Shown: positions 28,057 to 37,214 of the stretch, piece after piece
Layout: each line of letters starts with the position of its first letter
Numbering within the stretch: position 1 is the first letter of the stretch
Assembly: GCF_034353875.1 (NCBI RefSeq)
Contig: NZ_CP133784.1
Coordinates: 930,001 to 994,000 of the forward strand
From: Pseudomonas sp. MH9.2
GTDB taxonomy: Bacteria > Pseudomonadota > Gammaproteobacteria > Pseudomonadales > Pseudomonadaceae
DNA length: 64,000 bases
Reading direction: 5' to 3'
Notes under the pieces: model-generated
Seen by the model: only the letters and a program-made list of their open reading frames with translations
The model's database searches: none
What the model was told of the DNA's origin: nothing
Made by a program: the position numbers and the translations under genes

Positions 28057-29358
28057 TCAAGCCCCTAGCAACGTGCCCCGACATTCGCCAAAACCAATGG
28101 AGGCGTGACCCTGACGGTGGCATCGCGCGCGGAAGATGACTTCATCACCATCCTCCAGAAAGCGTCGGCTTTCACCATTGGGCAATGTCAGGGCCTGTTT
28201 ACCGCCTTCGCTGACTTCCAGTAGGCTGCCAAACTGCCCTGACAGCGGACCGGACAAGGTGCCCGTACCGAACAAATCTCCCGGCTGAAGTTTGCAACCA
28301 TTGACCGTGTGGTGCGCGACCATTTGTGCAACGGTCCAGTACATGTTTTGGGTATTGCTCAGCGCCAGGCGATGCGGCGCTATGCCCTGCGCGCTCATCT
28401 GTTCGGTGAGCAGCAACACTTCAAGCTCGATATCCAGCGCCCCGCCCTGCTGATCGGCGGCATCGAACAAATAGGCCAGCGGCTGCGGATCACCTTCTGG
28501 CCGGGCCGGTTGCGCGGTACGGAATGGCGCCAGCGCCTCAGCCGTCACGACCCAGGCAGAAATGCTGGTGGCAAAACTCTTCGATAGAAACGGACCCAGT
28601 GGCTGATATTCCCACGCTTGCAGGTCCCGCGCCGACCAGTCATTGAGCAGGCAGAAGCCGGCGATATGCTCGGCAGCTTCGCCAATCGCAATCGCCTCGC
28701 CAATCGCATTGCCCGGGCCGATCCACACGCCCAGCTCCAGCTCATAATCCATACGTTTGCTGGGGCCGAACTCAGGAGCGGTCGCACCCGGGGCCAACGT
28801 CTGGCCATTGGGACGTTTGATCGGTGTATCGGAGATGCAGATGGTCGAGGCGCGGCCGTGATAACCGATGGGCACGTACTTGTAGTTAGGCAGCAACGGA
28901 TTGTCCGGGCGGAATAGCTTGCCCACGTTCAGCGCATGATGAATGCCGACGTAAAAGTCGGTGTAGTCACCGATACGCGCGGGCACGTGCATCTGACACT
29001 CGGACATCGGGTGCAGCACGGTATCGGCCAATGGCCGCAAACGCGACAGCTGCGGACTGTTTTCGTCCAGCAAATGCAGTAGTTCGCTGCGCAGGGCTTG
29101 GCGGGCTGGTGCGCCCAGAGCAAAAAAATCATTGAGCTGATCACCGCTTGCGGCTTCAGCAGCATCACGCGCCGCGCCGTTGAAAAAGCCGACATCCAGC
29201 GCAGCACGCAGGTCGAAAATCATCTCGCCGATGGCAACACCACCGCGTTTGCTCAGGCCTGAATGGCTGAAGATGCCGAGCGGCAGGTTTTGCAGAGGGA
29301 AATCTGGGTGGCCGTTGGCGGACGTCACCCAACTAAGGGGATTCGATGAAGTAGTCAT
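28057..29358 (-). CDS. fahA: Fumarylacetoacetase
   Basis: Hydrolyses fumarylacetoacetate to fumarate and acetoacetate, the last step of tyrosine/homogentisate degradation; 433 residues. It shows the FAH motif [30 protein letters not shown] for metal ligands, and [20 protein letters not shown]. The ATG at 29358 overlaps the hmgA stop (ATGA), so hmgA and fahA form one unit. The P. putida counterpart is called hmgB. Confidence 0.95.
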   Translation of the reverse strand: MTTSSNPLSWVTSANGHPDFPLQNLPLGIFSHSGLSKRGGVAIGEMIFDLRAALDVGFFNGAARDAAEAASGDQLNDFFALGAPARQALRSELLHLLDENSPQLSRLRPLADTVLHPMSECQMHVPARIGDYTDFYVGIHHALNVGKLFRPDNPLLPNYKYVPIGYHGRASTICISDTPIKRPNGQTLAPGATAPEFGPSKRMDYELELGVWIGPGNAIGEAIAIGEAAEHIAGFCLLNDWSARDLQAWEYQPLGPFLSKSFATSISAWVVTAEALAPFRTAQPARPEGDPQPLAYLFDAADQQGGALDIELEVLLLTEQMSAQGIAPHRLALSNTQNMYWTVAQMVAHHTVNGCKLQPGDLFGTGTLSGPLSGQFGSLLEVSEGGKQALTLPNGESRRFLEDGDEVIFRARCHRQGHASIGFGECRGTLLGA

Positions 29359-30662
29359 TGCGGGGTTCCCGAATCGAAGTGTTTGGCCATGCCTGACCAG
29401 CAGGCATCGTAATCAGTTTGTAATTGCGGGCAATCGAGGGCATGGCGGCTGGGGCGCAGCACTTTGCCCGTCTCAAACATGAACGCCATGGTGTTGTCGA
29501 TCTTGTGCGGTTTGAGGTTGTCGGCGATAGCCTTTTCCGCCGTGGTGTTGTCCGGGCCGTGAGCGCTCATGCAGTTATGCAGGGACGCGCCGCCAGGGGC
29601 AAAGCCTTCAGCCTTGGCATCGTAGGTACCGTCGATCAGGCCCATGAATTCGTTCATCAGGTTGCGGTGAAACCAGGGCGGCCGAAAGGTCTTTTCAGCC
29701 ACCATCCAGCGCGGCGGGAAAATCACAAAATCGACATTGGCCTGACCAGGCACCGTGCCAGGCGAGGTCAGCACGGTAAAAATGGAAGGGTCCGGGTGAT
29801 CGAAACTCACGGAGCCAATGGTGTTGAAACGGCGCAGATCATATTTATACGGCACGTTGTTGCCATGCCAGGCGACCACGTCGAACGGTGAATGATCGAG
29901 CTGTGTGGCCCACAGTTCACCGAGGAATTTCTGCACCAGTACGACCGGCCCATCCCGGTCTTCGAACTGTGCGACCGGCGCCAGAAAGTCTCGGGCATTG
30001 GCCAGACCATTGCTGCCAATCGGCCCCAGTTCCGGCAGGCGCAAGGCGCAACCATGGTTTTCGCAGACATAACCGCGTGCCGTGGCGTCAAGCAGCTGAA
30101 TGCTGAATTTGAGCCCGCGCGGTAATACCGCTATTTCCTGTGGCTCGATGTCCAGCAGACCCAGTTCAGTCACGATCCGCAAACGACCCGACTGCGGCAC
30201 GATCAGCCACTCACCGTCGGCATTGAAAAAAGCCCGGTCCATGGACGCGTTGGCGCAGTAGACGTAAACACTGACGCCTTCGGCCTGATCCGCCGCCGCA
30301 GTGCTGGCCAGACCGATCAATCCGTCGATGAAGTCGGTAGGTTGGGTTGGGAGGTCGAAGGCATTCCAGCGCAGGCGATTGGGGGTGATTGGCCCGGATT
30401 CCAAACCCAGTATCTGCCGTGACAGTCGCTCATAGCGAGGATGGGTGGCGGACGGTTTGATCCGGTACAACCAGGTACGTCGGGCTTCCGAACGCGGCAC
30501 GGTAAAGGCCGTGCCCGATAGCAGCTCGGTGTACAGGCCGTGCGTATGTTTTTGCGGGGAATTCTGTCCGACCGGCAATGCGCCAGGCAGTGCTTCGCTG
30601 CTGAACTCATTGCCGAAGCCACTTTGATAGGCCAAGGCTTCAGGAGAGTGGGCTGTGTGCAT
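29355..30662 (-). CDS. hmgA: Homogentisate 1,2-dioxygenase
   Basis: Iron enzyme that opens the homogentisate ring to maleylacetoacetate; 435 residues, the usual length. It begins with [20 protein letters not shown] and has [37 protein letters not shown] and [12 protein letters not shown], which include the Fe-binding histidines and glutamate. It is the first gene of the hmgA-fahA unit, divergent from hmgR, with a 17-base palindrome in the shared promoter region. Confidence 0.96.
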   Translation of the reverse strand: MHTAHSPEALAYQSGFGNEFSSEALPGALPVGQNSPQKHTHGLYTELLSGTAFTVPRSEARRTWLYRIKPSATHPRYERLSRQILGLESGPITPNRLRWNAFDLPTQPTDFIDGLIGLASTAAADQAEGVSVYVYCANASMDRAFFNADGEWLIVPQSGRLRIVTELGLLDIEPQEIAVLPRGLKFSIQLLDATARGYVCENHGCALRLPELGPIGSNGLANARDFLAPVAQFEDRDGPVVLVQKFLGELWATQLDHSPFDVVAWHGNNVPYKYDLRRFNTIGSVSFDHPDPSIFTVLTSPGTVPGQANVDFVIFPPRWMVAEKTFRPPWFHRNLMNEFMGLIDGTYDAKAEGFAPGGASLHNCMSAHGPDNTTAEKAIADNLKPHKIDNTMAFMFETGKVLRPSRHALDCPQLQTDYDACWSGMAKHFDSGTPQ

Positions 30663-30726
30663 CTCTACCTCTTGTTATGTGGGTGTGAGGTGGCGTTGAT
30701 AGCGCTTGCGATGGGGATTTAATTAA

Positions 30727-30743
30727 GCGTAATTAGATTACGC
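30727..30743. promoter_or_regulatory. HmgR-type operator in the hmgA-hmgR intergenic region
   Basis: GCGTAAT-TAG-ATTACGC is a perfect 17-base palindrome with 7-base arms. Its length agrees with the 17-base palindrome recalled for HmgR binding in P. putida. A further half-site, ACGTAA, follows at about 30747. A near-identical palindrome lies upstream of maiA at 33583-33599. Confidence 0.75.
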
Positions 30744-30813
30744 ATAACGTAATTTGAGTTTGTGGTGAGGTCAAGCTATAAAGCAGCCTTCTCAGACCGG
30801 CGCGCACCCCTTC

Positions 30814-31635
30814 ATGACAGCGGAAATCGAAAGCCCAGCAAGTGGACGGCAGCAAAAAGTTCAAGCGGCCGAGGTCGGGCTCGGCGTGCTCAAGGCGCTG
30901 GCCGAGCTCGCGCCTTCTACCTCACTGTCAAAGCTCGCCGAACACGTGGGCATGCCTGCGAGCAAGGTCCATCGTTATCTGCAAGCGCTGGTGGCCGGTG
31001 GTTTCGCCGAACAGGACGTCACCACCAATCACTATGGCCTGGGACGCGAAGCATTGCAGGTCGGACTGGCCGCGCTGGGGCAGCTGGACGTATTGAAAAT
31101 CGCCGCGCCGCATCTGGTCGCGCTGCGTGATGAACTCAACGAAACCTGCTTTCTCGCGGTATGGGGCAATAAGGGCCCCACCGTGGTGTATGTCGAGCAG
31201 TCCATCGGCGCAGTGACGCTGGTGACACAGATTGGCTCTGTGTTGCCACTGCTCGGGTCGTCGACCGGGCTGGTGTTTAATACCTTTCTTGCCGCCAACG
31301 AAACCGCCGAACTACGCGAATCAGAGTCAACACGCCTGAGTGCGCGACAACTGAAAGAAGTCGACCTGCACATCAAACAGATTCGCAGCACCGGCGTGCA
31401 TCAGATTCACGGGCTGTTGATGGCCGGCGTGAATGCCGTGTCGTCACCCATCTTCGCTGTGGGCAATAAACTGGCAGGCGTGCTGACCGTGGTCGGATCG
31501 GCGTCGGTGTTTACGGCGAAGGTACAGGATTCGGCGGCCAGACAACTGCTGACAACAGCTCAGGCCATCAGCGACCGGATGGGGGGCAGCCAGCCGGTCG
31601 CGGGCAAGCCCGCGCCTACAGGGGAACGCGATTAA
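30814..31635 (+). CDS. hmgR: IclR-family regulator of homogentisate genes
   Basis: Repressor of 273 residues with an IclR winged helix-turn-helix (KVQAAEVGLGVLKALAELAP, LSKLAEHVGMPASKVHRYLQ) and an IclR effector domain (ETCFLAVWGNKGPTVVYVEQ to SSPIFAVGNKLAGVLTVVG). It is divergent from hmgA-fahA; homogentisate is the known inducer in P. putida. Its last dozen residues (PVAGKPAPTGERD) are read from a REP-type hairpin, so the natural C-terminus has been replaced or extended. The stop lies seven bases from the convergent hppD stop. Confidence 0.88.
   Translation: MTAEIESPASGRQQKVQAAEVGLGVLKALAELAPSTSLSKLAEHVGMPASKVHRYLQALVAGGFAEQDVTTNHYGLGREALQVGLAALGQLDVLKIAAPHLVALRDELNETCFLAVWGNKGPTVVYVEQSIGAVTLVTQIGSVLPLLGSSTGLVFNTFLAANETAELRESESTRLSARQLKEVDLHIKQIRSTGVHQIHGLLMAGVNAVSSPIFAVGNKLAGVLTVVGSASVFTAKVQDSAARQLLTTAQAISDRMGGSQPVAGKPAPTGERD
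31598..31623. repeat. REP element overlapping the 3' end of hmgR
   Basis: CGCGGGC-AA-GCCCGCG at 31599-31614 followed by CCTACAGG is the typical Pseudomonas REP hairpin. It lies within the last codons of hmgR, between the convergent hmgR and hppD genes, and probably also stabilises or ends both transcripts. Confidence 0.75.
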
Positions 31636-31642
31636 CTGTGCC

Positions 31643-32719
31643 TTACTCGGCCTTCAACACCCCGCGTCGCACCTGATCGCGCTCGATGGATTCGAACAGC
31701 GCCTTGAAGTTGCCTTCGCCGAACCCGTCATCGCCCTTGCGCTGGATGAACTCGAAGAACACAGGACCCATCAGGGTTTCCGAGAATATCTGCAGCAACA
31801 GCCGACGCTCGCCACCGTCCGATGAGCCATCCAGCAGGATGCCCCGGGTTTGCAGTTCATTCAGCGGCTCGCCGTGGTTCGGCAGGCGTCCTTCGAGCAT
31901 CTCGTAATACGTCTCCGGCGGCGCGGTCATGAAGCGCATGCCGAGGGCTTTCAAGGCATCCCAGGTCTTGATCAGGTCATCAGTAAAGAACGCGACGTGT
32001 TGAATACCTTCGCCGTTGAACTTCATCAAAAACTCTTCGATCTGGCCCGCGCCCTTGGAAGATTCCTCGTTCAGCGGAATGCGGATCATGCCGTCCGGAG
32101 CGGTCATGGCTTTGGAGGTCAGGCCGGTGTATTCGCCCTTGATGTCGAAATAGCGAATTTCCCGAAAGTTGAATAGCTTCTCGTAGAAGTTCGCCCAATA
32201 TGCCATGCGCCCGCGATAGACGTTGTGGGTCAGGTGGTCGATGAACTTCAGGCCCACACCCACCGGATGACGCTCCACGCCTTCGATGAAATTGAAGTCG
32301 ATGTCATAGATAGACGTGCCTTCACCAAAACGGTCGATCAGGTACAGCGGCGCACCGCCAATGCCCTTGATTGCCGGCAGACGCAACTCCATCGGGCCAG
32401 TGGCGATTTCAACCGGTTGCGCGCCCAGTTCCAGCGCACGGTTGTAGGCTTTTTGTGCATCCTTGACCCGAAACGCCATGCCACACACTGACGGGCCGTG
32501 TTCAGCCGCGAAGTAGGAGGCAACGCTGTGGGGCTCGCTGTTGAGGATGATATTGATCTCGCCCTGACGATAGAGCGACACGTTCTTGGAACGGTGATTG
32601 GCAACTTTGGTGAAGCCCATGATCTGGAACACAGGTTCAAGGACGTTCGGGGTCGGCGAGGCGAACTCGATGAATTCAAAGCCCATCAGGCCCATCGGGT
32701 TTTCGTAGAGATCAGCCAT
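31643..32719 (-). CDS. hppD: 4-Hydroxyphenylpyruvate dioxygenase
   Basis: Converts 4-hydroxyphenylpyruvate to homogentisate; 358 residues. The iron ligands are visible as H162 (DHLTHNV), H241 ([10 protein letters not shown]) and E323 (FFEFIQRKG), matching the known positions of the P. fluorescens enzyme within one residue. It is on the same strand as and downstream of maiA, with 145 bases between. No HmgR-type palindrome lies directly before it, so it either uses its own promoter or reads through from maiA. Confidence 0.96.
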   Translation of the reverse strand: MADLYENPMGLMGFEFIEFASPTPNVLEPVFQIMGFTKVANHRSKNVSLYRQGEINIILNSEPHSVASYFAAEHGPSVCGMAFRVKDAQKAYNRALELGAQPVEIATGPMELRLPAIKGIGGAPLYLIDRFGEGTSIYDIDFNFIEGVERHPVGVGLKFIDHLTHNVYRGRMAYWANFYEKLFNFREIRYFDIKGEYTGLTSKAMTAPDGMIRIPLNEESSKGAGQIEEFLMKFNGEGIQHVAFFTDDLIKTWDALKALGMRFMTAPPETYYEMLEGRLPNHGEPLNELQTRGILLDGSSDGGERRLLLQIFSETLMGPVFFEFIQRKGDDGFGEGNFKALFESIERDQVRRGVLKAE

Positions 32720-32795
32720 GGTTTGGCTCCTTGCAAATAGAGAGTGGGAAGCACGCAGCGCACATCACTCTCCAGCGGGAGGAGCACAGGAAATC

Positions 32796-32816
32796 CCTCG
32801 CACACTGCGGGCGAGG
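32796..32816. repeat. Small inverted repeat between maiA and hppD
   Basis: CCTCGC and GCGAGG flank nine bases in the maiA-hppD gap. On the minus strand only a weak T-rich stretch follows, so it may be a partial terminator or a degraded REP arm. Confidence 0.3.
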
Positions 32817-32864
32817 AAGTCTCCGAAGATCAGTTGTAAGCCCAGTATTTTCATGTTGAATGGA

Positions 32865-33497
32865 TCACTCTGGCTTGTCGGGTTGCGCATCGGGATGCGC
32901 GCATTGGAAAGCCGGATGTTGCAGCGCGAGGTGTTCGACCCGGCAAATCTTTGGATACGGGGTCAGATCGACATTGAAACGACGAGCCGCATAGATTTGC
33001 GGCAACAGGTAAGCGTCAGCCAGTCCTGGCTCGCCGAAACAGAACCCCTGCTCACCGATCAGCGCCTCGACTGCGCTGAAGCCTTCAGTAATCCAGTGGC
33101 CGATCCAGGCGGCAACGTCAGCTTCTTCACACTTCAGACCCCGCAACCGGTTCAGCACCGACACGTTGTGCAGCGGATGAATGTCGCAACCGATCAGCGC
33201 CGCGACAGCACGCTGCTGCGCCCGCTCGATCAGGTCCACGGGTAACAGAGGCGGCTGTGGATAACGCTCTTCCAGGTACTCGATGATTGCCGACGACTGG
33301 ATGATCACTTCGCCCGTCTCCACCCGCAGTACGGGCACCCTGCCCTGTGGATCGATGGCCTTGTATTCAGGCTTGAGCTGCTCGCCACCGTCGCGAATCA
33401 GGTTCACAGGGATCGCATTAAACGCCAGCCCCTTGAAGGCCAGCACGATGCGCACCCGGTAACTTGAGGTTGAGCGGTAGTACGTAAATAGATCCAC
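32865..33497 (-). CDS. maiA: Maleylacetoacetate isomerase (zeta-class GST)
   Basis: Glutathione-dependent cis-trans isomerase that turns maleylacetoacetate into fumarylacetoacetate; 210 residues. The start MDLFTYYRSTSSYRVRIVLA carries the zeta-class S-S-x-R-V-R-I motif, followed by NPQGRVPVL-like text (DPQGRVPVLRVETGEV) and SAIIEYLEERYP for glutathione. The start codon is GTG with a weak ribosome site. In P. putida this gene (hmgC) sits in the hmgAB operon; here it is apart, upstream of hppD, with its own HmgR-type operator about 90 bases upstream. Confidence 0.93.
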   Translation of the reverse strand: MDLFTYYRSTSSYRVRIVLAFKGLAFNAIPVNLIRDGGEQLKPEYKAIDPQGRVPVLRVETGEVIIQSSAIIEYLEERYPQPPLLPVDLIERAQQRAVAALIGCDIHPLHNVSVLNRLRGLKCEEADVAAWIGHWITEGFSAVEALIGEQGFCFGEPGLADAYLLPQIYAARRFNVDLTPYPKICRVEHLALQHPAFQCAHPDAQPDKPE

Positions 33498-33582
33498 GGG
33501 GGGCTGCCTGTTTCATTGCACGTTCTCCGCTAATGGTAGTCGTCGGAGACGCGTCTGATTGTTATGTTCGGCTTCGCACAAA

Positions 33583-33599
33583 TCGTAATCATATTACGC
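33583..33599. promoter_or_regulatory. Second HmgR-type operator, upstream of maiA
   Basis: TCGTAAT-CAT-ATTACGC matches the hmgA operator in both half-sites except the outermost left base. The following bases (AATACGTAAATTG) also resemble those after the hmgA site (ATAACGTAATTTG), so the conserved block is longer than the palindrome itself. Confidence 0.7.
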
Positions 33600-33640
33600 A
33601 ATACGTAAATTGCGACAGATACCCGTTGATGTCAAGTCGC

Positions 33641-34408
33641 TCATGCCCACCCCTCAAGCCGCAGCGTGGAGCGCACCAAACGCTGCTCTTCATTTTCGAT
33701 TTCCTTGAGGTTCTCGCAAATGCTCTGGATATGGGCGATGGCGGCCTTGCGTGCCTGTTCAGGCAGGCGACCGGTGACGGCGTTGTACAGGCGCGCGTGT
33801 TGCCGGTCGATCTGGCGTTTTTGCGGCTCGCGGTGATACAGGTTGTTGACCGAGGCAAACACGGTGTTGAGCAGCAGATCGGTCAACGAGCGCAAGGTCT
33901 GCACCAGCACCGGATTGTGCGATGCCTCGCAGATCGCCAGGTGGAAGGCGTGGTCCAGACGTGCATGACCTGAGGCGTCAAGCGGTTGGTCGTGGGCGGC
34001 GATCAACGCTTCATAGCTGCGAGTGATCAGCACAAAGTCGGCATCAGTACCGCGCAAGGCTGCCAACCGCGCGGACTCTCCTTCCAGCAGGCTGCGCACT
34101 TCGAACAGGTCATAAAGGGTGCGCGGCTGCGAGCCGAACAGATGCATCAAGGGCGACGTGGCGGTGTGGCTCGACAATTGAGCGACGAACGAGCCCTTGC
34201 CTTGTTCGGTCTCGATGATGCCTCTGGCCCGCAACAATTTCAGGCCCTCACGCAAGGCAGTGCGGGATACGCCAAGTTTTTCCGTGAGGCGCCGTTCGGA
34301 CGGCAAAATCTGCCCGGTTTTCAACACACCATCAACGATCAAACGTTCGATGCGCTCACACACAACATCGGCGACCTGCGGCGCGCGCGTCGAAGCAGCG
34401 TTAGCCAT
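33641..34408 (-). CDS. glcC: FadR/GntR-family glycolate operon regulator
   Basis: Regulator of 255 residues with an N-terminal winged helix (VADVVCERIERLIVDGVLK, LPSERRLTEKLGVSRTALRE) and an FCD effector domain (YDLFEVRSLLEGESARLAAL, DHAFHLAICEASHNPVLVQT) with the metal-binding histidines. Divergent from glcD, it corresponds to GlcC, which responds to glycolate. Two CTGGT-N3-ACCAG sites lie in the shared region. Confidence 0.9.
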   Translation of the reverse strand: MANAASTRAPQVADVVCERIERLIVDGVLKTGQILPSERRLTEKLGVSRTALREGLKLLRARGIIETEQGKGSFVAQLSSHTATSPLMHLFGSQPRTLYDLFEVRSLLEGESARLAALRGTDADFVLITRSYEALIAAHDQPLDASGHARLDHAFHLAICEASHNPVLVQTLRSLTDLLLNTVFASVNNLYHREPQKRQIDRQHARLYNAVTGRLPEQARKAAIAHIQSICENLKEIENEEQRLVRSTLRLEGWA

Positions 34409-34418
34409 GCAACCTCCA

Positions 34419-34431
34419 CTGGTATGACCAG
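34419..34431. promoter_or_regulatory. GlcC-type operator near glcC
   Basis: CTGGT-ATG-ACCAG is a perfect palindrome 10 bases upstream of the glcC start. Its form (TGGT-N3-ACCA) is that of FadR-subfamily operators such as PdhR sites. A second copy is at 34526-34538. Confidence 0.65.
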
Positions 34432-34525
34432 CTATATATACTCAACCAAAAATATTCAACAATAATTTCAAGCTATTGAAAAATAAGTACTTTTAAAAAA
34501 ATTAGCAATCAACTAGAAAAAATAA

Positions 34526-34538
34526 CTGGTTCGACCAG
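34526..34538. promoter_or_regulatory. GlcC-type operator near glcD
   Basis: CTGGT-TCG-ACCAG has the same palindromic arms as the site near glcC, 107 bases away. It lies about 100 bases upstream of the glcD start, where an activator or repressor of the glc operon could act. Confidence 0.65.
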
Positions 34539-34641
34539 ACTTATAAGTCATGGACAGTAAAGCCTCTGCGGCCAATCATGCAAGACAGTCGAGGCCGTAG
34601 ATCGGTCTTCAATAACAACAACTCAGGGTTGTCAGCCCACC

Positions 34642-36141
34642 ATGAACATTCTGTACGACGAACGTGTCGACGGTGTATTGCCTCTCGTTGATAAAGGCCA
34701 ACTGTTCCTGGCCCTGCGCGAGCACTTGCCCGACCTGGACATTCTCCATCGAGAAGAAGAACTCAAGCCTTATGAGTGCGATGGTCTTTCCGCCTATCGC
34801 ACCACGCCAATGCTGGTGGTATTGCCCCAGCGCATCGAACAGGTAGAAACCCTGCTCAAGCTGTGCCATGAGCGCAAGGTTCCCGTGGTCGCCCGTGGCG
34901 CTGGCACAGGCTTATCGGGTGGCGCCCTGCCGCTGGAAAAAGGCGTGCTGCTGGTCATGGCCCGTTTTAATCAGATTCTGCAGATTGACCCCGCCGCGCG
35001 TCTGGCCCGTGTACAACCCGGCGTGCGCAATCTGGCAATATCCCAGGCCGCAGCGCCCTATGACCTTTATTACGCCCCGGACCCGTCCTCGCAGATCGCC
35101 TGCTCCATCGGTGGCAATGTCGCCGAGAACGCCGGTGGCGTGCATTGCCTGAAGTACGGACTGACCGTGCACAACCTGCTCAAGGTGGACATTCTCACGG
35201 TCGAAGGCGAGCGCATGACCCTCGGCTCCGACGCCTTGGATTCGCCAGGCTTCGACCTGCTGGCGCTGTTCACCGGCTCAGAAGGCATGCTCGGCATCAT
35301 CACTGAAGTCACGGTCAAACTACTGCCCAAGCCGCAGGTCGCCAAAGTGTTGCTGGCCGCCTTCGACTCGGTGGAAAAAGCCGGGCGCGCAGTGGGCGAC
35401 ATCATCGCCGAGGGCATCATCCCTGGCGGACTTGAGATGATGGACAACCTGGCGATTCGCGCCGCTGAAGACTTTATTCACGCGGGCTACCCGGTGGATG
35501 CCGAAGCCATCCTCCTGTGCGAACTGGACGGCGTCGAAGCCGATGTCCACGACGACTGCGACCGGGTTCGTGCCGTACTGGAAAGAGCTGGCGCAACCGA
35601 AGTGCGCCTGGCTCGCGATGAAGCCGAACGTGTCAGGTTCTGGGCCGGGCGCAAGAACGCGTTCCCGGCGGTCGGGCGCCTGTCGCCGGATTATTACTGC
35701 ATGGACGGCACCATCCCACGCCGAGCATTGCCAGGGGTGCTCAAGGGCATCACGGCGCTGGCCGAGGAATATGGGCTTCGTGTAGCCAACGTCTTCCATG
35801 CCGGTGACGGCAATATGCACCCGCTGATTCTGTTCGACGCCAACCAGCCCGGCGAACTGGACCGCGCTGAAGCCTTGGGTGGGAAAATCCTCGAGCTGTG
35901 CGTCAAGGTCGGTGGCAGCATCACCGGCGAACACGGGGTCGGCCGCGAGAAAATCAATCAGATGTGCGCCCAGTTCAACAGCGACGAACTGACCTTGTTT
36001 CATGCGGTGAAAGCGGCGTTTGACCCAAGCGGCCTGCTCAACCCCGGCAAGAACATTCCGACCCTGCATCGCTGCGCCGAGTTTGGTGCCATGCATGTGC
36101 ATTTGGGGCAGTTGCCCTTCCCTGAACTGGAGCGTTTCTGA
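34642..36141 (+). CDS. glcD: Glycolate oxidase subunit GlcD (FAD-linked)
   Basis: FAD-binding catalytic subunit of glycolate dehydrogenase, 499 residues, oxidising glycolate to glyoxylate. The PP-loop FAD site is in VVARGAGTGLSGGALPLEKG, with CSIGGNVAENAGGVHCLKYG and GSEGMLGIITEVTVKLLPKP. The C-terminal region includes NVFHAGDGNMHPLI and SITGEHGVGREK. It is the first gene of glcDEFG-glcB and shares one base with glcE (TGATG). Confidence 0.95.
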   Translation: MNILYDERVDGVLPLVDKGQLFLALREHLPDLDILHREEELKPYECDGLSAYRTTPMLVVLPQRIEQVETLLKLCHERKVPVVARGAGTGLSGGALPLEKGVLLVMARFNQILQIDPAARLARVQPGVRNLAISQAAAPYDLYYAPDPSSQIACSIGGNVAENAGGVHCLKYGLTVHNLLKVDILTVEGERMTLGSDALDSPGFDLLALFTGSEGMLGIITEVTVKLLPKPQVAKVLLAAFDSVEKAGRAVGDIIAEGIIPGGLEMMDNLAIRAAEDFIHAGYPVDAEAILLCELDGVEADVHDDCDRVRAVLERAGATEVRLARDEAERVRFWAGRKNAFPAVGRLSPDYYCMDGTIPRRALPGVLKGITALAEEYGLRVANVFHAGDGNMHPLILFDANQPGELDRAEALGGKILELCVKVGGSITGEHGVGREKINQMCAQFNSDELTLFHAVKAAFDPSGLLNPGKNIPTLHRCAEFGAMHVHLGQLPFPELERF

Positions 36142-37211
36142 TGCTTGCCCAACAGAATGTCGACGCCAGCGCCGCGTTGCTGGAACAGGTTTATCAAGCG
36201 CTGCAAAATGCCACCCCCCTGCGTATTCAGGGGGGCAACAGCAAGGCGTTTCTGGGACGCGAGGTCGCTGGCGAAATCATCGACACCCGCGCACATCGCG
36301 GCATCGTCACCTATGACCCGACTGAGCTGGTGATCACCGCCCGCACCGGTACGCCGTTGAGCGAGCTGTGTGCGGCACTGGAAGCCGCCGGGCAAATGCT
36401 GGCGTGCGAACCGCCGTCGTTCGGCGACGCCGACGAGGCCACGGTCGGCGGCATGGTCGCCGCCGGATTGTCCGGGCCTCGTCGGCCCTGGTCAGGCTCG
36501 GTGCGTGATTTTGTTCTCGGCACACGGGTCATCACCGGCCTCGGTAAACACCTGCGCTTCGGCGGCGAAGTGATGAAAAACGTGGCCGGTTACGACCTGT
36601 CCCGGTTGTTGGTTGGCAGCTATGGCTGTCTCGGTCTGCTCACCGAAGTGTCGCTCAAAGTTCTGCCAAAACCGCGCCAATGCATCAGCATTGCCCTGGA
36701 AATGAACGCGGAGCAGGCCCTGCTAAAACTGGCCGAATGGGGCCAGCAGCCGTTGCCGATCAGCGCCGCCAGCCATGATGGCCGCGTGCTGCGTCTGCGC
36801 CTGGAAGGCGGTGAAGGTTCAGTATCTGCCGCCCATGATCGCCTCGGAGGTGAGCTGCTCGACCCGATTTACTGGCGCGAACTGAATGAACAGCGCCTGG
36901 GGTTTTTCGACGAAGGTCAGCCACTGTGGCGCCTATCGCTACCCAACAACACCGGCACCCTCGCCTTGCCCGGCGAGCAGTTGATCGATTGGGGCGGCGC
37001 CCAGCGCTGGTTGAAGTCCGATGCGGAGGCTGAAGCCATTCGCGCTATTGTCAGCGAAGTCGGCGGCCACGCGACCTGCTACAGCCATGGCGTCAGCGAC
37101 AGCCCGTTCCAGCCGCTGGGCAGCCCATTGCTGCGCTATCACCGCCAACTAAAGGCACAACTCGACCCGAAGGGGATTTTCAACCCGGGCCGAATGTACG
37201 CAGAGATCTAA
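36141..37211 (+). CDS. glcE: Glycolate oxidase subunit GlcE (FAD-binding)
   Basis: Second FAD-binding subunit, 356 residues. PLRIQGGNSKAFLGRE, ATVGGMVAAGLSGPRRPWSG and GGEVMKNVAGYDLSRLLVGS are the typical GlcE motifs, and it ends KGIFNPGRMY. It is required for glycolate oxidation together with GlcD and GlcF. It starts within the glcD stop and lies three bases before glcF. Confidence 0.95.
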   Translation: MLAQQNVDASAALLEQVYQALQNATPLRIQGGNSKAFLGREVAGEIIDTRAHRGIVTYDPTELVITARTGTPLSELCAALEAAGQMLACEPPSFGDADEATVGGMVAAGLSGPRRPWSGSVRDFVLGTRVITGLGKHLRFGGEVMKNVAGYDLSRLLVGSYGCLGLLTEVSLKVLPKPRQCISIALEMNAEQALLKLAEWGQQPLPISAASHDGRVLRLRLEGGEGSVSAAHDRLGGELLDPIYWRELNEQRLGFFDEGQPLWRLSLPNNTGTLALPGEQLIDWGGAQRWLKSDAEAEAIRAIVSEVGGHATCYSHGVSDSPFQPLGSPLLRYHRQLKAQLDPKGIFNPGRMYAEI

Positions 37212-37214
37212 GCC

